Part shown: positions 35,885 to 44,356 of the stretch, piece after piece
Layout of the letters: every line of letters starts with the position of its first letter
How positions within the stretch are numbered: position 1 is the first letter of the stretch
DNA from: Bacteroidota bacterium
GTDB taxonomy: Bacteria; Bacteroidota; Bacteroidia; Bacteroidales; Rikenellaceae
Reading direction: 5' to 3'
NCBI GenBank assembly: GCA_023443765.1
Contig: JAEZTA010000180.1
Span: forward strand, 30,944 to 94,943
Length of the DNA: 64,000 nt
Translations under genes and position numbers: made by a program
Notes under the pieces: model-generated
The model's database searches: none
Told to the model about the DNA's origin: nothing
What the model saw: only the letters and a program-made list of their open reading frames with translations

Positions 35885-37687
35885 ATGCAAAAACTGCGCA
35901 ATATTGCGATTATTGCCCACGTCGACCACGGCAAGACGACACTCGTCGACAAACTCATTCTGGCGGGACACATCCTCCGCGACAACGCCAAGCCGACCGG
36001 CGAACTCATACTGGACAACAACGACCTGGAACGCGAACGCGGCATCACGATCCTCTCGAAAAACGTTTCGGTCATCTACAAGGACTATAAGATCAACATC
36101 ATCGACACCCCGGGCCACGCCGACTTCGGCGGCGAGGTCGAGCGTGTGCTGAACATGTGCGACGGCGTGCTGCTGCTGGTCGACGCCTTCGAAGGCACGA
36201 TGCCCCAGACGCGCTTCGTACTGCAAAAGGCCCTCGCGCTGGGCAAGAAGCCCATCGTGGTCGTCAACAAGGTCGACAAACCCAACTGCCGCCCCGAAAT
36301 CGTCAACGAGCAGGTTTTCGACCTGATGTTCTCGCTCGACGCCACCGAGGAGCAGCTCGACTATAAAACCATCTACGGCTCGGCCAAGCAGGGCTGGATG
36401 TCGCACAAGTGGAACGAGCCGACCGATTCGATCGTCCCGCTGCTCGACGCCATCGTCGACGAGATTCCCGAACCGACGATCGTCGAGGGTACGCCCCAGA
36501 TGCTCATCACGTCGCTCGAATATTCGGCCTACACGGGCCGTATCGCCGTGGGCAAGGTTACGCGCGGCTCGCTCAAGGCGGGCCAGATGGTCACCCTCGC
36601 CAAGCGCGACGGCGTGACGATGCAGAAAACCCGCATCAAGGAACTGATGATCTTCGAAGGCCTCGGCAAAAAGAAGGTCGACGAGGTTCCCTGCGGCGAA
36701 ATCTGCGCCATCACGGGCATCGAAGGCTTCGAGATCGGCGACACGGTCTGCGACTACGAGAATCCCGAACCGCTGCCCCCCATCGCCATTGACGAACCCA
36801 CGATGTCGATGCTCTTCACGATCAACAACTCGCCCTTCTTCGGCAAGGACGGCAAATACGTCACCTCGCGCCACATCAAGGAGCGCCTCGACCGCGAGCT
36901 GGAGAAAAACCTCGCCCTGCGCGTGACGCCCGGCCCTTCGGCCGATTCGTTCAACGTCTTCGGGCGCGGCGTGCTGCACCTCTCGGTGCTGATCGAGACC
37001 ATGCGCCGCGAAGGTTACGAACTCCAGGTGGGTCAGCCCCACGTCATCATCAAGGAGATCGACGGCAAGAAATGCGAGCCGGTCGAGGAGATGACCGTCG
37101 ACTGCCCCGAGGAGTATGCCGGCACGGTGATCGACCTCACGACGCGCCGCAAGGGTACGCTGACCAACATGGCTTCCGACGGCGAACGCACGCGCCTGGA
37201 ATTCGACATTCCCTCGCGCGGCATCATCGGCCTTCGGTCGAACATGCTGACCGCCACGGCCGGCGAAGCCATCATGACCCACCGCCTGCGGGATTTCGAA
37301 CCATGGGTCGGCGAGATCGAAATGCGCACCAACGGCTCGATCATCTCGGGCGAGACCGGCACGGCCTTCGCCTACTCGATCGACAAACTGCAGGACCGCG
37401 GCCGCTTCTTCATCAGCCCGATGGAGCAGGTCTACGCCGGCCAGGTTATCGGTGAGCACTCGCGCCAGAACGACATCACGGTGAACGTCACCAAAGCCAA
37501 GCAGCTGACCAACATGCGCGCTTCGGGCTCGGACGACAAAACGTCGATCGCTCCCCCGAAGGTCTTCTCGCTCGAAGAGGCCCTTGAATACATTCAGGGT
37601 GACGAGTACGTGGAGGTTACTCCCAACGCCATGCGCCTTCGCAAGATCCTGCTCGACGAGAACGACCGCAAACGCGCTGCGAAATAA
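35885..37687 (+). CDS. typA: Ribosome-associated translational GTPase TypA/BipA
   Basis: 600 residues, full length. TypA is an EF-G-like GTPase that binds ribosomes and assists 50S assembly and stress adaptation. G1 is [10 protein letters not shown] (11-20); G3 is [17 protein letters not shown]4 is NKVDKPN. The EF-Tu-like domain 2, EF-G domain V and TypA-specific C-terminal domain ([17 protein letters not shown]) are all present. The next gene starts 2 nt after the stop, so they are cotranscribed. Confidence 0.97.
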   Translation: MQKLRNIAIIAHVDHGKTTLVDKLILAGHILRDNAKPTGELILDNNDLERERGITILSKNVSVIYKDYKINIIDTPGHADFGGEVERVLNMCDGVLLLVDAFEGTMPQTRFVLQKALALGKKPIVVVNKVDKPNCRPEIVNEQVFDLMFSLDATEEQLDYKTIYGSAKQGWMSHKWNEPTDSIVPLLDAIVDEIPEPTIVEGTPQMLITSLEYSAYTGRIAVGKVTRGSLKAGQMVTLAKRDGVTMQKTRIKELMIFEGLGKKKVDEVPCGEICAITGIEGFEIGDTVCDYENPEPLPPIAIDEPTMSMLFTINNSPFFGKDGKYVTSRHIKERLDRELEKNLALRVTPGPSADSFNVFGRGVLHLSVLIETMRREGYELQVGQPHVIIKEIDGKKCEPVEEMTVDCPEEYAGTVIDLTTRRKGTLTNMASDGERTRLEFDIPSRGIIGLRSNMLTATAGEAIMTHRLRDFEPWVGEIEMRTNGSIISGETGTAFAYSIDKLQDRGRFFISPMEQVYAGQVIGEHSRQNDITVNVTKAKQLTNMRASGSDDKTSIAPPKVFSLEEALEYIQGDEYVEVTPNAMRLRKILLDENDRKRAAK

Positions 37688-37689
37688 CG

Positions 37690-38007
37690 ATGGACCATTT
37701 CACCCTTTCGCTCGCCGTAGGCGCAGTCGTCGGAGCGCTGGATGTCATCCCGATGATCTTCCAGAAACTCCCGGCCCGTTCGTGTTTCTCGGCGTTCTTC
37801 ATCTTTTTCTTCGCCGCAGTGATCGTCTTTTACAGCGACCTGCCCTACCTGCCCTGGTGGGCCGACGGCATGGGCGTCACGCTGATGCTGATGATCCCCG
37901 TGCTGTTCACCTTCTCCGGCAAAGAGCGCAAGGCAATCCCGATCGTACTGTTCAACGCGCTGCTGTTCGGCTTCCTGATCAGCCTCGCAGAACGCTACCT
38001 GCCCTGA
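37690..38007 (+). CDS. Small integral membrane protein
   Basis: 105 residues with about four hydrophobic helices: LSLAVGAVVGALDVIPMIF, SAFFIFFFAAVIVFY, GVTLMLMIPVLFTF and PIVLFNALLFGFLISLA. The start is 2 nt after the typA stop, so it is an operon partner of typA. I do not recognise a characterised family, and a role in translation is not implied by the sequence. Confidence 0.7.
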   Translation: MDHFTLSLAVGAVVGALDVIPMIFQKLPARSCFSAFFIFFFAAVIVFYSDLPYLPWWADGMGVTLMLMIPVLFTFSGKERKAIPIVLFNALLFGFLISLAERYLP

Positions 38008-38048
38008 ACGAAATTCCCGGGGCTGAAAGCCAAGGCAAAAACCATCCA

Positions 38049-38077
38049 AAAAAACGGGCTTTTAGCCCGTTTTTTTT
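38049..38077 (+). terminator. Terminator of the typA operon
   Basis: An A run, ACGGGCT, a TTT loop, AGCCCGT, and then a long T run. Confidence 0.88.
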
Positions 38078-38205
38078 ATCCAGAACGAGCCCTGTCAAAA
38101 TTCGCGCAACAGCAATATTATTTAAAATCATAAATAAAAAATTGCACAATACAAATTATTGTTCTATATTAATACTCGAATAACCAACCTAAACACCTCT
38201 CTCCT

Positions 38206-38457
38206 ATGAAAAAACTCTTTATCGGGTCAGCTATCTCCGCTTTATTCCTGACAAGCGGATTCATTCTTTACCAATCTCAACACAACAACTCCTTATCTGA
38301 TTTAATCGAAGCCAACGTCGAAGCGCTATCCCGCGACGAAAGTCCCTGTGATAATTTCAATGGCTATCGAAGGATACTGAACGGAAATGAGCGTATATAC
38401 GATTGTTGCTATGCCGAAAAAACCGGCAGAGGCAGAGAAGACTGCAAACGATGGTAA
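38206..38457 (+). CDS. NVEALA-type small exported peptide
   Basis: 83 residues. An N-terminal hydrophobic segment (LFIGSAISALFLTSGFILY) is followed by IEANVEALSRDE, the motif that names the NVEALA family of Bacteroidota. The C-terminal part has three cysteines (ESPCDN; IYDCCYAEK) and a fourth in DCKRW, so disulfides are likely after export. Its last codons overlap the start of the next gene (ATGGTAA at 38451-38457), suggesting translational coupling. Function of the family is unknown. Confidence 0.8.
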   Translation: MKKLFIGSAISALFLTSGFILYQSQHNNSLSDLIEANVEALSRDESPCDNFNGYRRILNGNERIYDCCYAEKTGRGREDCKRW

Positions 38458-39497
38458 GCAGGTTTCCCAAACCGGGAATCATTGCATGGCTGCTCCTGCT
38501 GACAACACTGACAGGTTGCACTAAAAAAAGTGGACCCGGAATCGTTTTCCGCGAGAAGGCAGACCTTCCGCCCGTCGTCTGCACGGCCGATTCGATCACC
38601 CTGCCGTTCCTGTTCTACTCCGAACGTTGGTTTCTCTCGCAGGGAGATCTTTATGTGCTCAACAGTCGGGCAGCGCCTTTTCTAACCGTATACTCCCTCC
38701 CGGAACGAAGGGTGCGGGTACAATGGGGAAATATCGGACGCGGACCGCATGAGGTTCCGATCCCTTCGCTCGGCGAGATGCGCGACAAGAACCGGGTAGT
38801 CATCTATTCGAACAGCCTGAACCAAATAGAACTATTCGAATTGCGTACGGACAGTTTGGCATACCTGTCGACCTTTCATTTCCCGATCTGGATAAAAGAA
38901 CAGCGCAGCCTGCCCAAACCTTATACCCGTCTCGTGCAGTATAACGACACACTATTCGTCGGGACAAGTTTTCTGCCGCGACAAATCGCGGTGGAACTGC
39001 TCGATATACAGAACGAGCAGATTGTCGATGCCGTCGATTTTCAGCTGCAACCGACCGAAGGCGGTTACTCCGGCCCCTTCGAATGCAAGGCCGCACTCGG
39101 TGCGGACCGGATGGCGGTGGCATACCGTTACATAAACCGCATTGAATTATACGACCTCTCACCCGAAGGATTTCGCCTGACGCACGTACTGGGAAGCGAC
39201 GCCACCCAAGAAGAGCTATACGCCCAAGACCGCGACGATGAAATGGATTTCTACTATTCGGACGTTGTCTGCGGCCAACGATACGTCTATGCGCTTTGGC
39301 AGGGAGTTCCGACCGGCAATCTCGGAAAAAGGGAGTCCCGCATCGAGATCATCGATGCAGAAAACGGCGAAATGCTCCGTATTCTGTTGCCCGACCGTTA
39401 TCTGACCGACATTGTTGTCGACGAAAAGGACGGAGTTATCTACGGACACGATCCGCTGAACGAGGACTGCCTGTACGTATATCAAATCCCCGTATAG
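38451..39497 (+). CDS. 6-bladed beta-propeller lipoprotein (TolB-like/BF3164-type)
   Basis: 348 residues from ATG 38451, which overlaps the NVEALA stop; an in-frame extension to 38403 has no signal sequence and lies inside the upstream gene. Lipobox is TTLTGC, then TKK. The mature protein has repeated propeller-like blades (DLYVLNSRAAPFLTVYSLPE; VVIYSNSLNQIELFELRTD; RYINRIELYDLSPEGFRLT; SRIEIIDAENGEMLRILL). Pairing of such propellers with NVEALA peptides recurs in Bacteroidota. It probably acts at the cell surface; ligand unknown. Confidence 0.75.
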   Translation: MVSRFPKPGIIAWLLLLTTLTGCTKKSGPGIVFREKADLPPVVCTADSITLPFLFYSERWFLSQGDLYVLNSRAAPFLTVYSLPERRVRVQWGNIGRGPHEVPIPSLGEMRDKNRVVIYSNSLNQIELFELRTDSLAYLSTFHFPIWIKEQRSLPKPYTRLVQYNDTLFVGTSFLPRQIAVELLDIQNEQIVDAVDFQLQPTEGGYSGPFECKAALGADRMAVAYRYINRIELYDLSPEGFRLTHVLGSDATQEELYAQDRDDEMDFYYSDVVCGQRYVYALWQGVPTGNLGKRESRIEIIDAENGEMLRILLPDRYLTDIVVDEKDGVIYGHDPLNEDCLYVYQIPV

Positions 39498-39544
39498 CTT
39501 CGCTCCGGCAAATCGGCCGTGCGGAACGCTACCTCGCATAAAAC

Positions 39545-39572
39545 AAAAAACGGACTCCGGTCCGTTTTTTTT
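39545..39572 (+). terminator. Terminator after the propeller gene
   Basis: Stem CGGAC/GTCCG with flanking A6/T8 tracts that lengthen the pairing. Confidence 0.85.
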
Positions 39573-39631
39573 GTGCCACTCCGTGCAGTATCAGGACTTT
39601 GGCTCCGTTTTAAAGGAAACCTCCAACCTCT

Positions 39632-40255
39632 ATGAAAAAACTCTTCTTCCTGCTGTTGTCGCTGCCGTTCGTCCTCGGTAGTTGCGACGACGAAAAGTCG
39701 CGTACCGAAACCTGGACCGTCGCCCCCGAAAAGGGCGTTGCAGGCGTCACGATGGGCTTCGGCTATGTCCCGGCCTGCATCGTAAAAACAGGTCCGAATG
39801 CCGATTGGGAACTATTTTCGAACGACATTCTGGGCTTCACCTTCGAAAAAGGTTACCAGACCGAAATGCTCGTCCGCATCGACCCGATCCCCAATCCGCC
39901 CGCCGACGGCTCTTCGCTGCGGTACACCATGCTCAGGCAGCTTTCGCGCATCCCCGCCGAATCGACCGTCGATCCTTCGAGGTTCTGTCCGGAGTTCGAG
40001 GTTACCATCGCCTCCGAGCGTGCCGACCGCCACATAGCCGCCTACTGGTTTAAAGACATGCACACCGACCCGCGCTGGCAGGCATTCCCGTGGGAGATCG
40101 ATGGCTTCGACTTCAAACCCGGCTACGAAGCCCGCATCCGGATACAGGCCGTGGCCGAATACGACGAAACTGCGGCGGACTACGCCGTGAAATACCACCA
40201 GACAGAACTGCTATCCAGCGAGAAAAAAGATTCCGAGGGGTTGCCACAAATTTAA
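39632..40255 (+). CDS. Tandem DUF4377 lipoprotein
   Basis: 207 residues with lipobox FVLGSC followed by DDEKS, an acidic surface-export-like start. The mature part appears to hold two similar units: one at ~27-95 (ACIVKTGPNADWELFSNDI, then GFTFEKGYQTEMLVRIDP) and one at ~130-195 (AAYWFKDMHTDPRWQAFPWE, then GFDFKPGYEARIRIQAVA). The W...I.GF.F..GYE pattern is that of DUF4377. Function unknown; envelope location likely. Confidence 0.7.
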   Translation: MKKLFFLLLSLPFVLGSCDDEKSRTETWTVAPEKGVAGVTMGFGYVPACIVKTGPNADWELFSNDILGFTFEKGYQTEMLVRIDPIPNPPADGSSLRYTMLRQLSRIPAESTVDPSRFCPEFEVTIASERADRHIAAYWFKDMHTDPRWQAFPWEIDGFDFKPGYEARIRIQAVAEYDETAADYAVKYHQTELLSSEKKDSEGLPQI

Positions 40256-40477
40256 AGTCTCACAACGCTATACATCCGAACGGAGCCAATGGTAGCGACC
40301 AATTCCGACCCGATGCCGGAGCCGTTAAACGACGAACCGGCTAAAAGCGCGAGCGAAGGGGATGGTTTGCTTGCAAACCCGCGAATAGTCGCCCGGAGCC
40401 AGCGTTAGACGATTCGGCGTAGGCAAAGGCATCAGTCGGAGAGTTTTTGGTACTTTTTGCGGCAAAAAGTACAGAAA
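40256..40477. other. Non-coding gap with a palindrome
   Basis: 222 bp between the convergent DUF4377 and DUF454 genes. The only structure seen is GTACTTTTTGC, one base, GCAAAAAGTAC at 40450-40472 (11-bp perfect arms), directly beyond the DUF454 stop. It may serve as a terminator for that gene or be a dispersed intergenic repeat; no T run follows on either strand. Confidence 0.5.
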
Positions 40478-40843
40478 CTACCTGCGAAGCGTTGCAAACG
40501 AAAGGATGTGCCACGTGACGCCTACGGCCACCGCCAGCAGCGCGGCCTGCGCCCACCACCACTCCGAGAGCAGCGCAAAGACACAGTAGAGCATCGTACC
40601 CCACATCAGGGCGATGGAAATGACCTTGGCGCGCATGGGTATGGCGCGGTTTTCGCGGAAGTTGCGGATGTATTCGCCGAAATAGCGATGCGTGAGCAGC
40701 CACTCGTAGAGCCGCGGCGACGAGCGGACCCAGAGGGCCGCCGCCAGCAGCAGAAACGGCGTCGTGGGCAGCAGCGGCACGAAGATGCCGACGATGCCCA
40801 GCACGAGCGCAATGCAGCCCAATATGGCGAGGAAAATTTTCAC
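40478..40843 (-). CDS. DUF454/YbaN-family inner membrane protein
   Basis: 121 residues from a GTG start at 40843. A longer frame to 41044 has no membrane-protein character upstream, and a perfect promoter box sits 4 nt before the GTG. Family features are FLAILGCIALVLGIVGIFVP, then LLPTTPFLLLAAALWVRSSPR, WLLTHRYFGEYIRNFRENRA and two C-terminal helices. Length matches YbaN (~125). Function unknown. Confidence 0.88.
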   Translation of the reverse strand: MKIFLAILGCIALVLGIVGIFVPLLPTTPFLLLAAALWVRSSPRLYEWLLTHRYFGEYIRNFRENRAIPMRAKVISIALMWGTMLYCVFALLSEWWWAQAALLAVAVGVTWHILSFATLRR

Positions 40844-40847
40844 GGCA

Positions 40848-40855
40848 CAAAAATA
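40848..40855 (-). promoter_or_regulatory. DUF454 promoter -7 box, 4 nt before the GTG start
   Basis: On the minus strand TATTTTTG, a perfect box, then TGCC and GTG. Confidence 0.55.
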
Positions 40856-40900
40856 GCATAAATTCGGGGCCACTCCGCACTGCAAAACGGGATTTTTACC

Positions 40901-40923
40901 TATCTTTGGTGTCGTAACGACAC
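40901..40923 (+). promoter_or_regulatory. Upstream promoter box and palindrome before rpiB
   Basis: TATCTTTG (40901-40908) is a perfect box. The palindrome GTGTCGTAACGACAC (40909-40923) directly abuts it, covering the expected transcription start. It could be an operator. Confidence 0.4.
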
Positions 40924-40989
40924 TTTTACCAACCGGAAGGCCGCTCCGAACCGGATACAACCCGGTTTTACAATATTCCGGCTTTTTGC

Positions 40990-40997
40990 TATATTTG
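40990..40997 (+). promoter_or_regulatory. Proximal rpiB promoter -7 box
   Basis: TATATTTG, a perfect box 30 nt before the rpiB ATG. Confidence 0.55.
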
Positions 40998-41027
40998 TAA
41001 TAGAGAACACAAATAAACCGAAATACG

Positions 41028-41471
41028 ATGAAAAAAATAGGCATCGCCAGCGACCACGCCGGCTATGAAATGAAAGAGTTTCTGGTAGGTTACCTCAGCG
41101 CCATGGGCTACGAGGTGCTCGACTTCGGCACCTATTCGCCCGAGAGCGTTGACTACGCCGATTATGCCCACCCGCTGGCCGAGGCGATCGAAAACGGCGA
41201 ACTGGAATGCGGCATCGCACTCTGCGGTTCGGGCGAAGGCATGACCATGACCCTCAACAAGCACCAGGGCATCCGCGCCGGACTGAGCTGGGAACCCGAA
41301 ATCGCTTCGCTGATCCGTCGCCACAATGACGCGAACATCATCGTCTTCCCAGCCCGCTTCATCACCAACGACGAAGCCGTCAAGATGCTCGACGCCTATT
41401 TCGCCGCCGGGTTCGAGGGCGGACGCCACGAAGCGCGCCTGGCCAAGATGCCCGTAGCAGGCTGCAAATAG
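41028..41471 (+). CDS. rpiB: Ribose-5-phosphate isomerase B
   Basis: 147 residues, normal. It interconverts ribose 5-phosphate and ribulose 5-phosphate in the pentose phosphate pathway. LacA/RpiB motifs are IGIASDHAGYEMKEF at the N-terminus, DYADYAHPLAEAIENGE, and ALCGSGEGMTMTLNKHQGIRA, in which Ser replaces the Cys common at the catalytic loop (GTGIGM/C type). The phosphate-binding arginines and RHNDANIIVFPAR are conserved. The DUF3667 gene follows after 27 bp. Confidence 0.94.
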   Translation: MKKIGIASDHAGYEMKEFLVGYLSAMGYEVLDFGTYSPESVDYADYAHPLAEAIENGELECGIALCGSGEGMTMTLNKHQGIRAGLSWEPEIASLIRRHNDANIIVFPARFITNDEAVKMLDAYFAAGFEGGRHEARLAKMPVAGCK

Positions 41472-41498
41472 AGCCGCCCGCCCGAAGAACCTCCCCGA

Positions 41499-42455
41499 AT
41501 GTCCAGGCACCAGCTTTGCCGCAACTGCGGCCATATCGTCAATAACAACTACTGCCCGGCCTGCGGGCAGCGGACTTCGACGCGACGCCTGAGCTGGGCG
41601 GCACTCGTGGAGAGCGTCACCTCGACCTTCATCGGCGACGAGGCCTACGGACTGCGGGGCATGAACATGCGCAAGGGAGCCGTGATGACCTGGCTCGCGA
41701 TCCTGTTCCAGCCCCACCGGGTCATTCCGGAATTCATCGCCGGCTGCCGCCGCAAATACTTCAACCCGGTCGCGATCCTGCTGTTGCTGTCGACGTTCTA
41801 CGCCGTCGTCTTCCTGCTCGTCGGCAAGGAGTACACACCGGGAGCCACTGACGATCAGGGGATGTTCGTGTGGCTTCTCAACACCTACATCGACTATGCC
41901 ACGCTGCATCCAGCAGGCTACCTGCTGTTGATGCTGCCGTTTTTTGCGCTGGCCATGAAGACGGTTTTCCGGCGGAGGGCCGACCTCCGCTATGTCGAAT
42001 ACCTCTACATCGGCATCTTCCTCTCGATCTTCGAAATCACGCTGATGATCGCGGCGCTCCCGGCCGAACTGCTGATTCCCTGGTACAGCAATTTCTACAT
42101 GAGCACGCTGCCGCTGTTCCTCTATACGGCGTTCGTCTTCTGGAAAATCTTCAACCTGAAAAAGAAAGGAGCCATCCTGCGCACGTTGCTCGCCGACCTG
42201 CTCCAATACGTTTACTTGTTCCTCGTCACGCTGTTGGTCTGCGGCTGCCTCGTGGGCGGCTACTACCTCATTGCCCCCGAAAAATTCAGGAAAGCGCTCG
42301 ATTCCGACGGAAAACTGCGCATCGAACGACCGGAAGGCTCGAAGAACAACCGTTTGCATGATGTCATCAACGGAATCGTCGACGCCTTCGCCGAGGAGGA
42401 CGAGGCAGAACCCGAGGCCGCGCAAATCCCTGCGGATTCGCTCGCGGCAAAATAA
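41499..42455 (+). CDS. DUF3667 membrane protein with N-terminal zinc ribbon
   Basis: 318 residues. The N-terminal CRNCGHIVNNNYCPACGQ has the four cysteines of a zinc ribbon (7-25). About five membrane helices follow, including NPVAILLLLSTFYAVVFLLV, HPAGYLLLMLPFFALAM, EYLYIGIFLSIFEITLMIA and YVYLFLVTLLVCGCLVGGYY. The layout is that of DUF3667, a family of unknown function common in Bacteroidota. Probably cotranscribed with rpiB. Confidence 0.85.
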   Translation: MSRHQLCRNCGHIVNNNYCPACGQRTSTRRLSWAALVESVTSTFIGDEAYGLRGMNMRKGAVMTWLAILFQPHRVIPEFIAGCRRKYFNPVAILLLLSTFYAVVFLLVGKEYTPGATDDQGMFVWLLNTYIDYATLHPAGYLLLMLPFFALAMKTVFRRRADLRYVEYLYIGIFLSIFEITLMIAALPAELLIPWYSNFYMSTLPLFLYTAFVFWKIFNLKKKGAILRTLLADLLQYVYLFLVTLLVCGCLVGGYYLIAPEKFRKALDSDGKLRIERPEGSKNNRLHDVINGIVDAFAEEDEAEPEAAQIPADSLAAK

Positions 42456-42489
42456 AAGAGATTCGGGGCGCTCCGGCCCCGGCAGGAAA

Positions 42490-43332
42490 TTACAATTCGA
42501 ATACGAAAGGCGAAAGACGATGCAGTTTTTCGCTTTTTTCAGACCCTGTGAACAGCCCGAAGACCGCCGAGCCGCTGCCCGACATCGAAGCGTATACGGC
42601 CCCTTCGGCCAGCAAACGCTCCCTGGCTACTCTGATAGCCGGATGTGCCGCAAGGATGTGCCCTTCGAAATCGTTGGTAACCAACCCCTGCCACTCCGTT
42701 ACAGGCCGCCGCAAACGCTCTGCGAGCGGCGTTTCCGGAATCCGGGGCTGCACGCCGGCATAGGCTTCGCGGGTCGAAACCCCTTCGTCGGGCTTGACGA
42801 TAACGAGCGTCATCCCGCTTAGGTCCAGGGCGAAAGGCTCCATCACCTCACCCCTTCCTTTACATAGTTGCGGCGTATTGCGCACAAAAAAAGCCGTATC
42901 GCTGCCCAATTCGGCAGCGCGGGCGATCAGTTCCGACTCGGATAATCCCAACGCAAACAGTTCATTGAGAGCCAGTAACACCGCCGTACCGTCGGACGAT
43001 CCCCCGCCCAGCCCCGCGCCGAACGGCACGCGCTTGTCGAGGCGGATCGCCACGCCGTCCACGCCGTAATGCCGCTGCATCAGCCGAAACGCCTTGAGGC
43101 AGATGTTCTCTTCGGGGGTGCAATCCACAGCCAGCCCTTCGGCCCGGAACGTCACGCCGGGTGTATCGGTCGCGCCATACACGCCGCCGGATGCACCGGT
43201 ACGCACCACCTCCACCTCGTCGTAAAGACCCGCAACGGGGAACATCACGGTTTCCAGATCGTGGAAACCATCCGCACGACGGCGCAGGATGTCGAGGCCC
43301 AGATTTATTTTGCAGTTTGCTTTCAGAATCAT
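42490..43332 (-). CDS. ispE: 4-diphosphocytidyl-2-C-methyl-D-erythritol kinase
   Basis: 280 residues from the ATG at 43332; a long upstream open frame is antisense to the GSCFA gene and is rejected. IspE phosphorylates CDP-methylerythritol in the non-mevalonate isoprenoid pathway. GHMP-kinase features are the start MILKANCKINLGLDILRRR, DGFHDLETVM, the ATP loop PFGAGLGGGSSDGTAVL (~residue 100) and the C-terminal MSGSGSAVFGLF. A perfect promoter box lies 4 nt before the ATG and overlaps the divergent GSCFA promoter. Confidence 0.95.
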   Translation of the reverse strand: MILKANCKINLGLDILRRRADGFHDLETVMFPVAGLYDEVEVVRTGASGGVYGATDTPGVTFRAEGLAVDCTPEENICLKAFRLMQRHYGVDGVAIRLDKRVPFGAGLGGGSSDGTAVLLALNELFALGLSESELIARAAELGSDTAFFVRNTPQLCKGRGEVMEPFALDLSGMTLVIVKPDEGVSTREAYAGVQPRIPETPLAERLRRPVTEWQGLVTNDFEGHILAAHPAIRVARERLLAEGAVYASMSGSGSAVFGLFTGSEKSEKLHRLSPFVFEL

Positions 43333-43336
43333 AGAA

Positions 43337-43344
43337 CAAAGATA
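43337..43344 (-). promoter_or_regulatory. ispE promoter -7 box, 4 nt before the start codon
   Basis: On the minus strand TATCTTTG, then TTCT and the ATG. Confidence 0.6.
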
Positions 43345-43353
43345 AGAATTTTC

Positions 43354-43361
43354 TATTTTTG
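43354..43361 (+). promoter_or_regulatory. GSCFA gene promoter -7 box, 4 nt before the start codon
   Basis: TATTTTTG, then TCGT and ATG. Only 9 bp separate it from the divergent ispE box, so the two polymerase footprints overlap. Confidence 0.6.
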
Positions 43362-43365
43362 TCGT

Positions 43366-44331
43366 ATGAAATTCCGCACCGAAATAGAAACGATGCCCCT
43401 CGGGGTGAAAATCGGCTATGAAAACCGGGTGCTGACGCTCGGGTCGTGCTTCGCGGCGCACATTGCCGGGAAACTCTCGGAAGCCAAATTCCCGGTCGTG
43501 AAAAACCCTTCGGGTATTCTGTTCAACCCGCTCTCGATCGCCGCGGCGATCCGCAGTTATGCCGACCCTATACCCGTGACACACAGCGAACTGGTCTTCG
43601 GGGAGGGCTTGTGGCACCATTTCGGGTTTCATGGCGACTTCTCGGCCCCGACGGCCGACGAGGCGCTGCAAAAGATGAATGCCGCCCGGCAGGCCGGGGC
43701 CGAAGCGCTCCGCACGGCCGACCGCGTGATCCTCACCTTCGGCACGGCATGGGTCTATGAGCATAAGGGAGAGGTAGTTGCCAACTGCCACCGGCAGCCC
43801 GCCGCGGAGTTTTCCAGAAGGCGGCTTTCGGTCGGTGAAATCGTGGGAACCTTTGCGGAACTGATCGAAGGTCCGCTTGCCGGAAAGCAGATCATCCTGA
43901 CGGTCAGCCCCGTACGGCACATCGGCGACGGACTTGCGGGCAACGCCGTGAGCAAAGCGACGCTGCGGTTGGCAGCCGAACAGTTGACCGAAAAGTTCAA
44001 GTGTGCGGCGTATTTCCCTGCATTCGAAATACTTACCGACGACCTGCGCGACTACCGTTTTTACGCCGACGACCTGGTGCACCCCGCGCCACAGGCCATT
44101 GCCTATGTCTGGGAGAAATTCGCCCCGGCAGCTCTGACGGACGAAGCCCTGCGCCTGCTTCCGGAGGTCGAAGCGATCGTCGCGGCAGCGGCCCACCGCC
44201 CCCGCAATGCGCAGGGCGAAGCGCACCGCGCCTTCTGCCGCCGCCAGTTGGAACGAATTGCCGCACTTTCCGACATCGATTTTCGGACAGAAACGGCCTA
44301 TTTCCGCCAATGTCTCGAAATAAATTCGTAA
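43366..44331 (+). CDS. GSCFA-domain protein
   Basis: 321 residues from ATG 43366. The N-terminus MKFRTEIETMPL is followed by RVLTLGSCFAAHIAGKL, the motif that names the GSCFA family, an SGNH-hydrolase-like group. Further conserved blocks are NPSGILFNPLSIA, LTFGTAWVYE, ILTVSPVRHIGDG and FYADDLVHPAPQAIAYVWEKF, where Asp and His could complete a Ser-His-Asp triad. No signal peptide is visible. The biological role of the family is not established. Confidence 0.88.
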   Translation: MKFRTEIETMPLGVKIGYENRVLTLGSCFAAHIAGKLSEAKFPVVKNPSGILFNPLSIAAAIRSYADPIPVTHSELVFGEGLWHHFGFHGDFSAPTADEALQKMNAARQAGAEALRTADRVILTFGTAWVYEHKGEVVANCHRQPAAEFSRRRLSVGEIVGTFAELIEGPLAGKQIILTVSPVRHIGDGLAGNAVSKATLRLAAEQLTEKFKCAAYFPAFEILTDDLRDYRFYADDLVHPAPQAIAYVWEKFAPAALTDEALRLLPEVEAIVAAAAHRPRNAQGEAHRAFCRRQLERIAALSDIDFRTETAYFRQCLEINS

Positions 44332-44336
44332 ATTTG
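44329..44336 (+). promoter_or_regulatory. -7 box for the PafA-like/suf operon
   Basis: TAAATTTG, a perfect box 20 nt before the ATG at 44357, overlapping the stop codon of the GSCFA gene. Confidence 0.5.
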
Positions 44337-44356
44337 CGGTCAATTTATCGCACACC

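Noticed and set aside
40341..40880. 179-codon minus frame overlapping the DUF454 gene
   Set aside because: It is Arg/His/Ala-rich without a recognisable domain, and the other frame gives a clear YbaN-type membrane protein.
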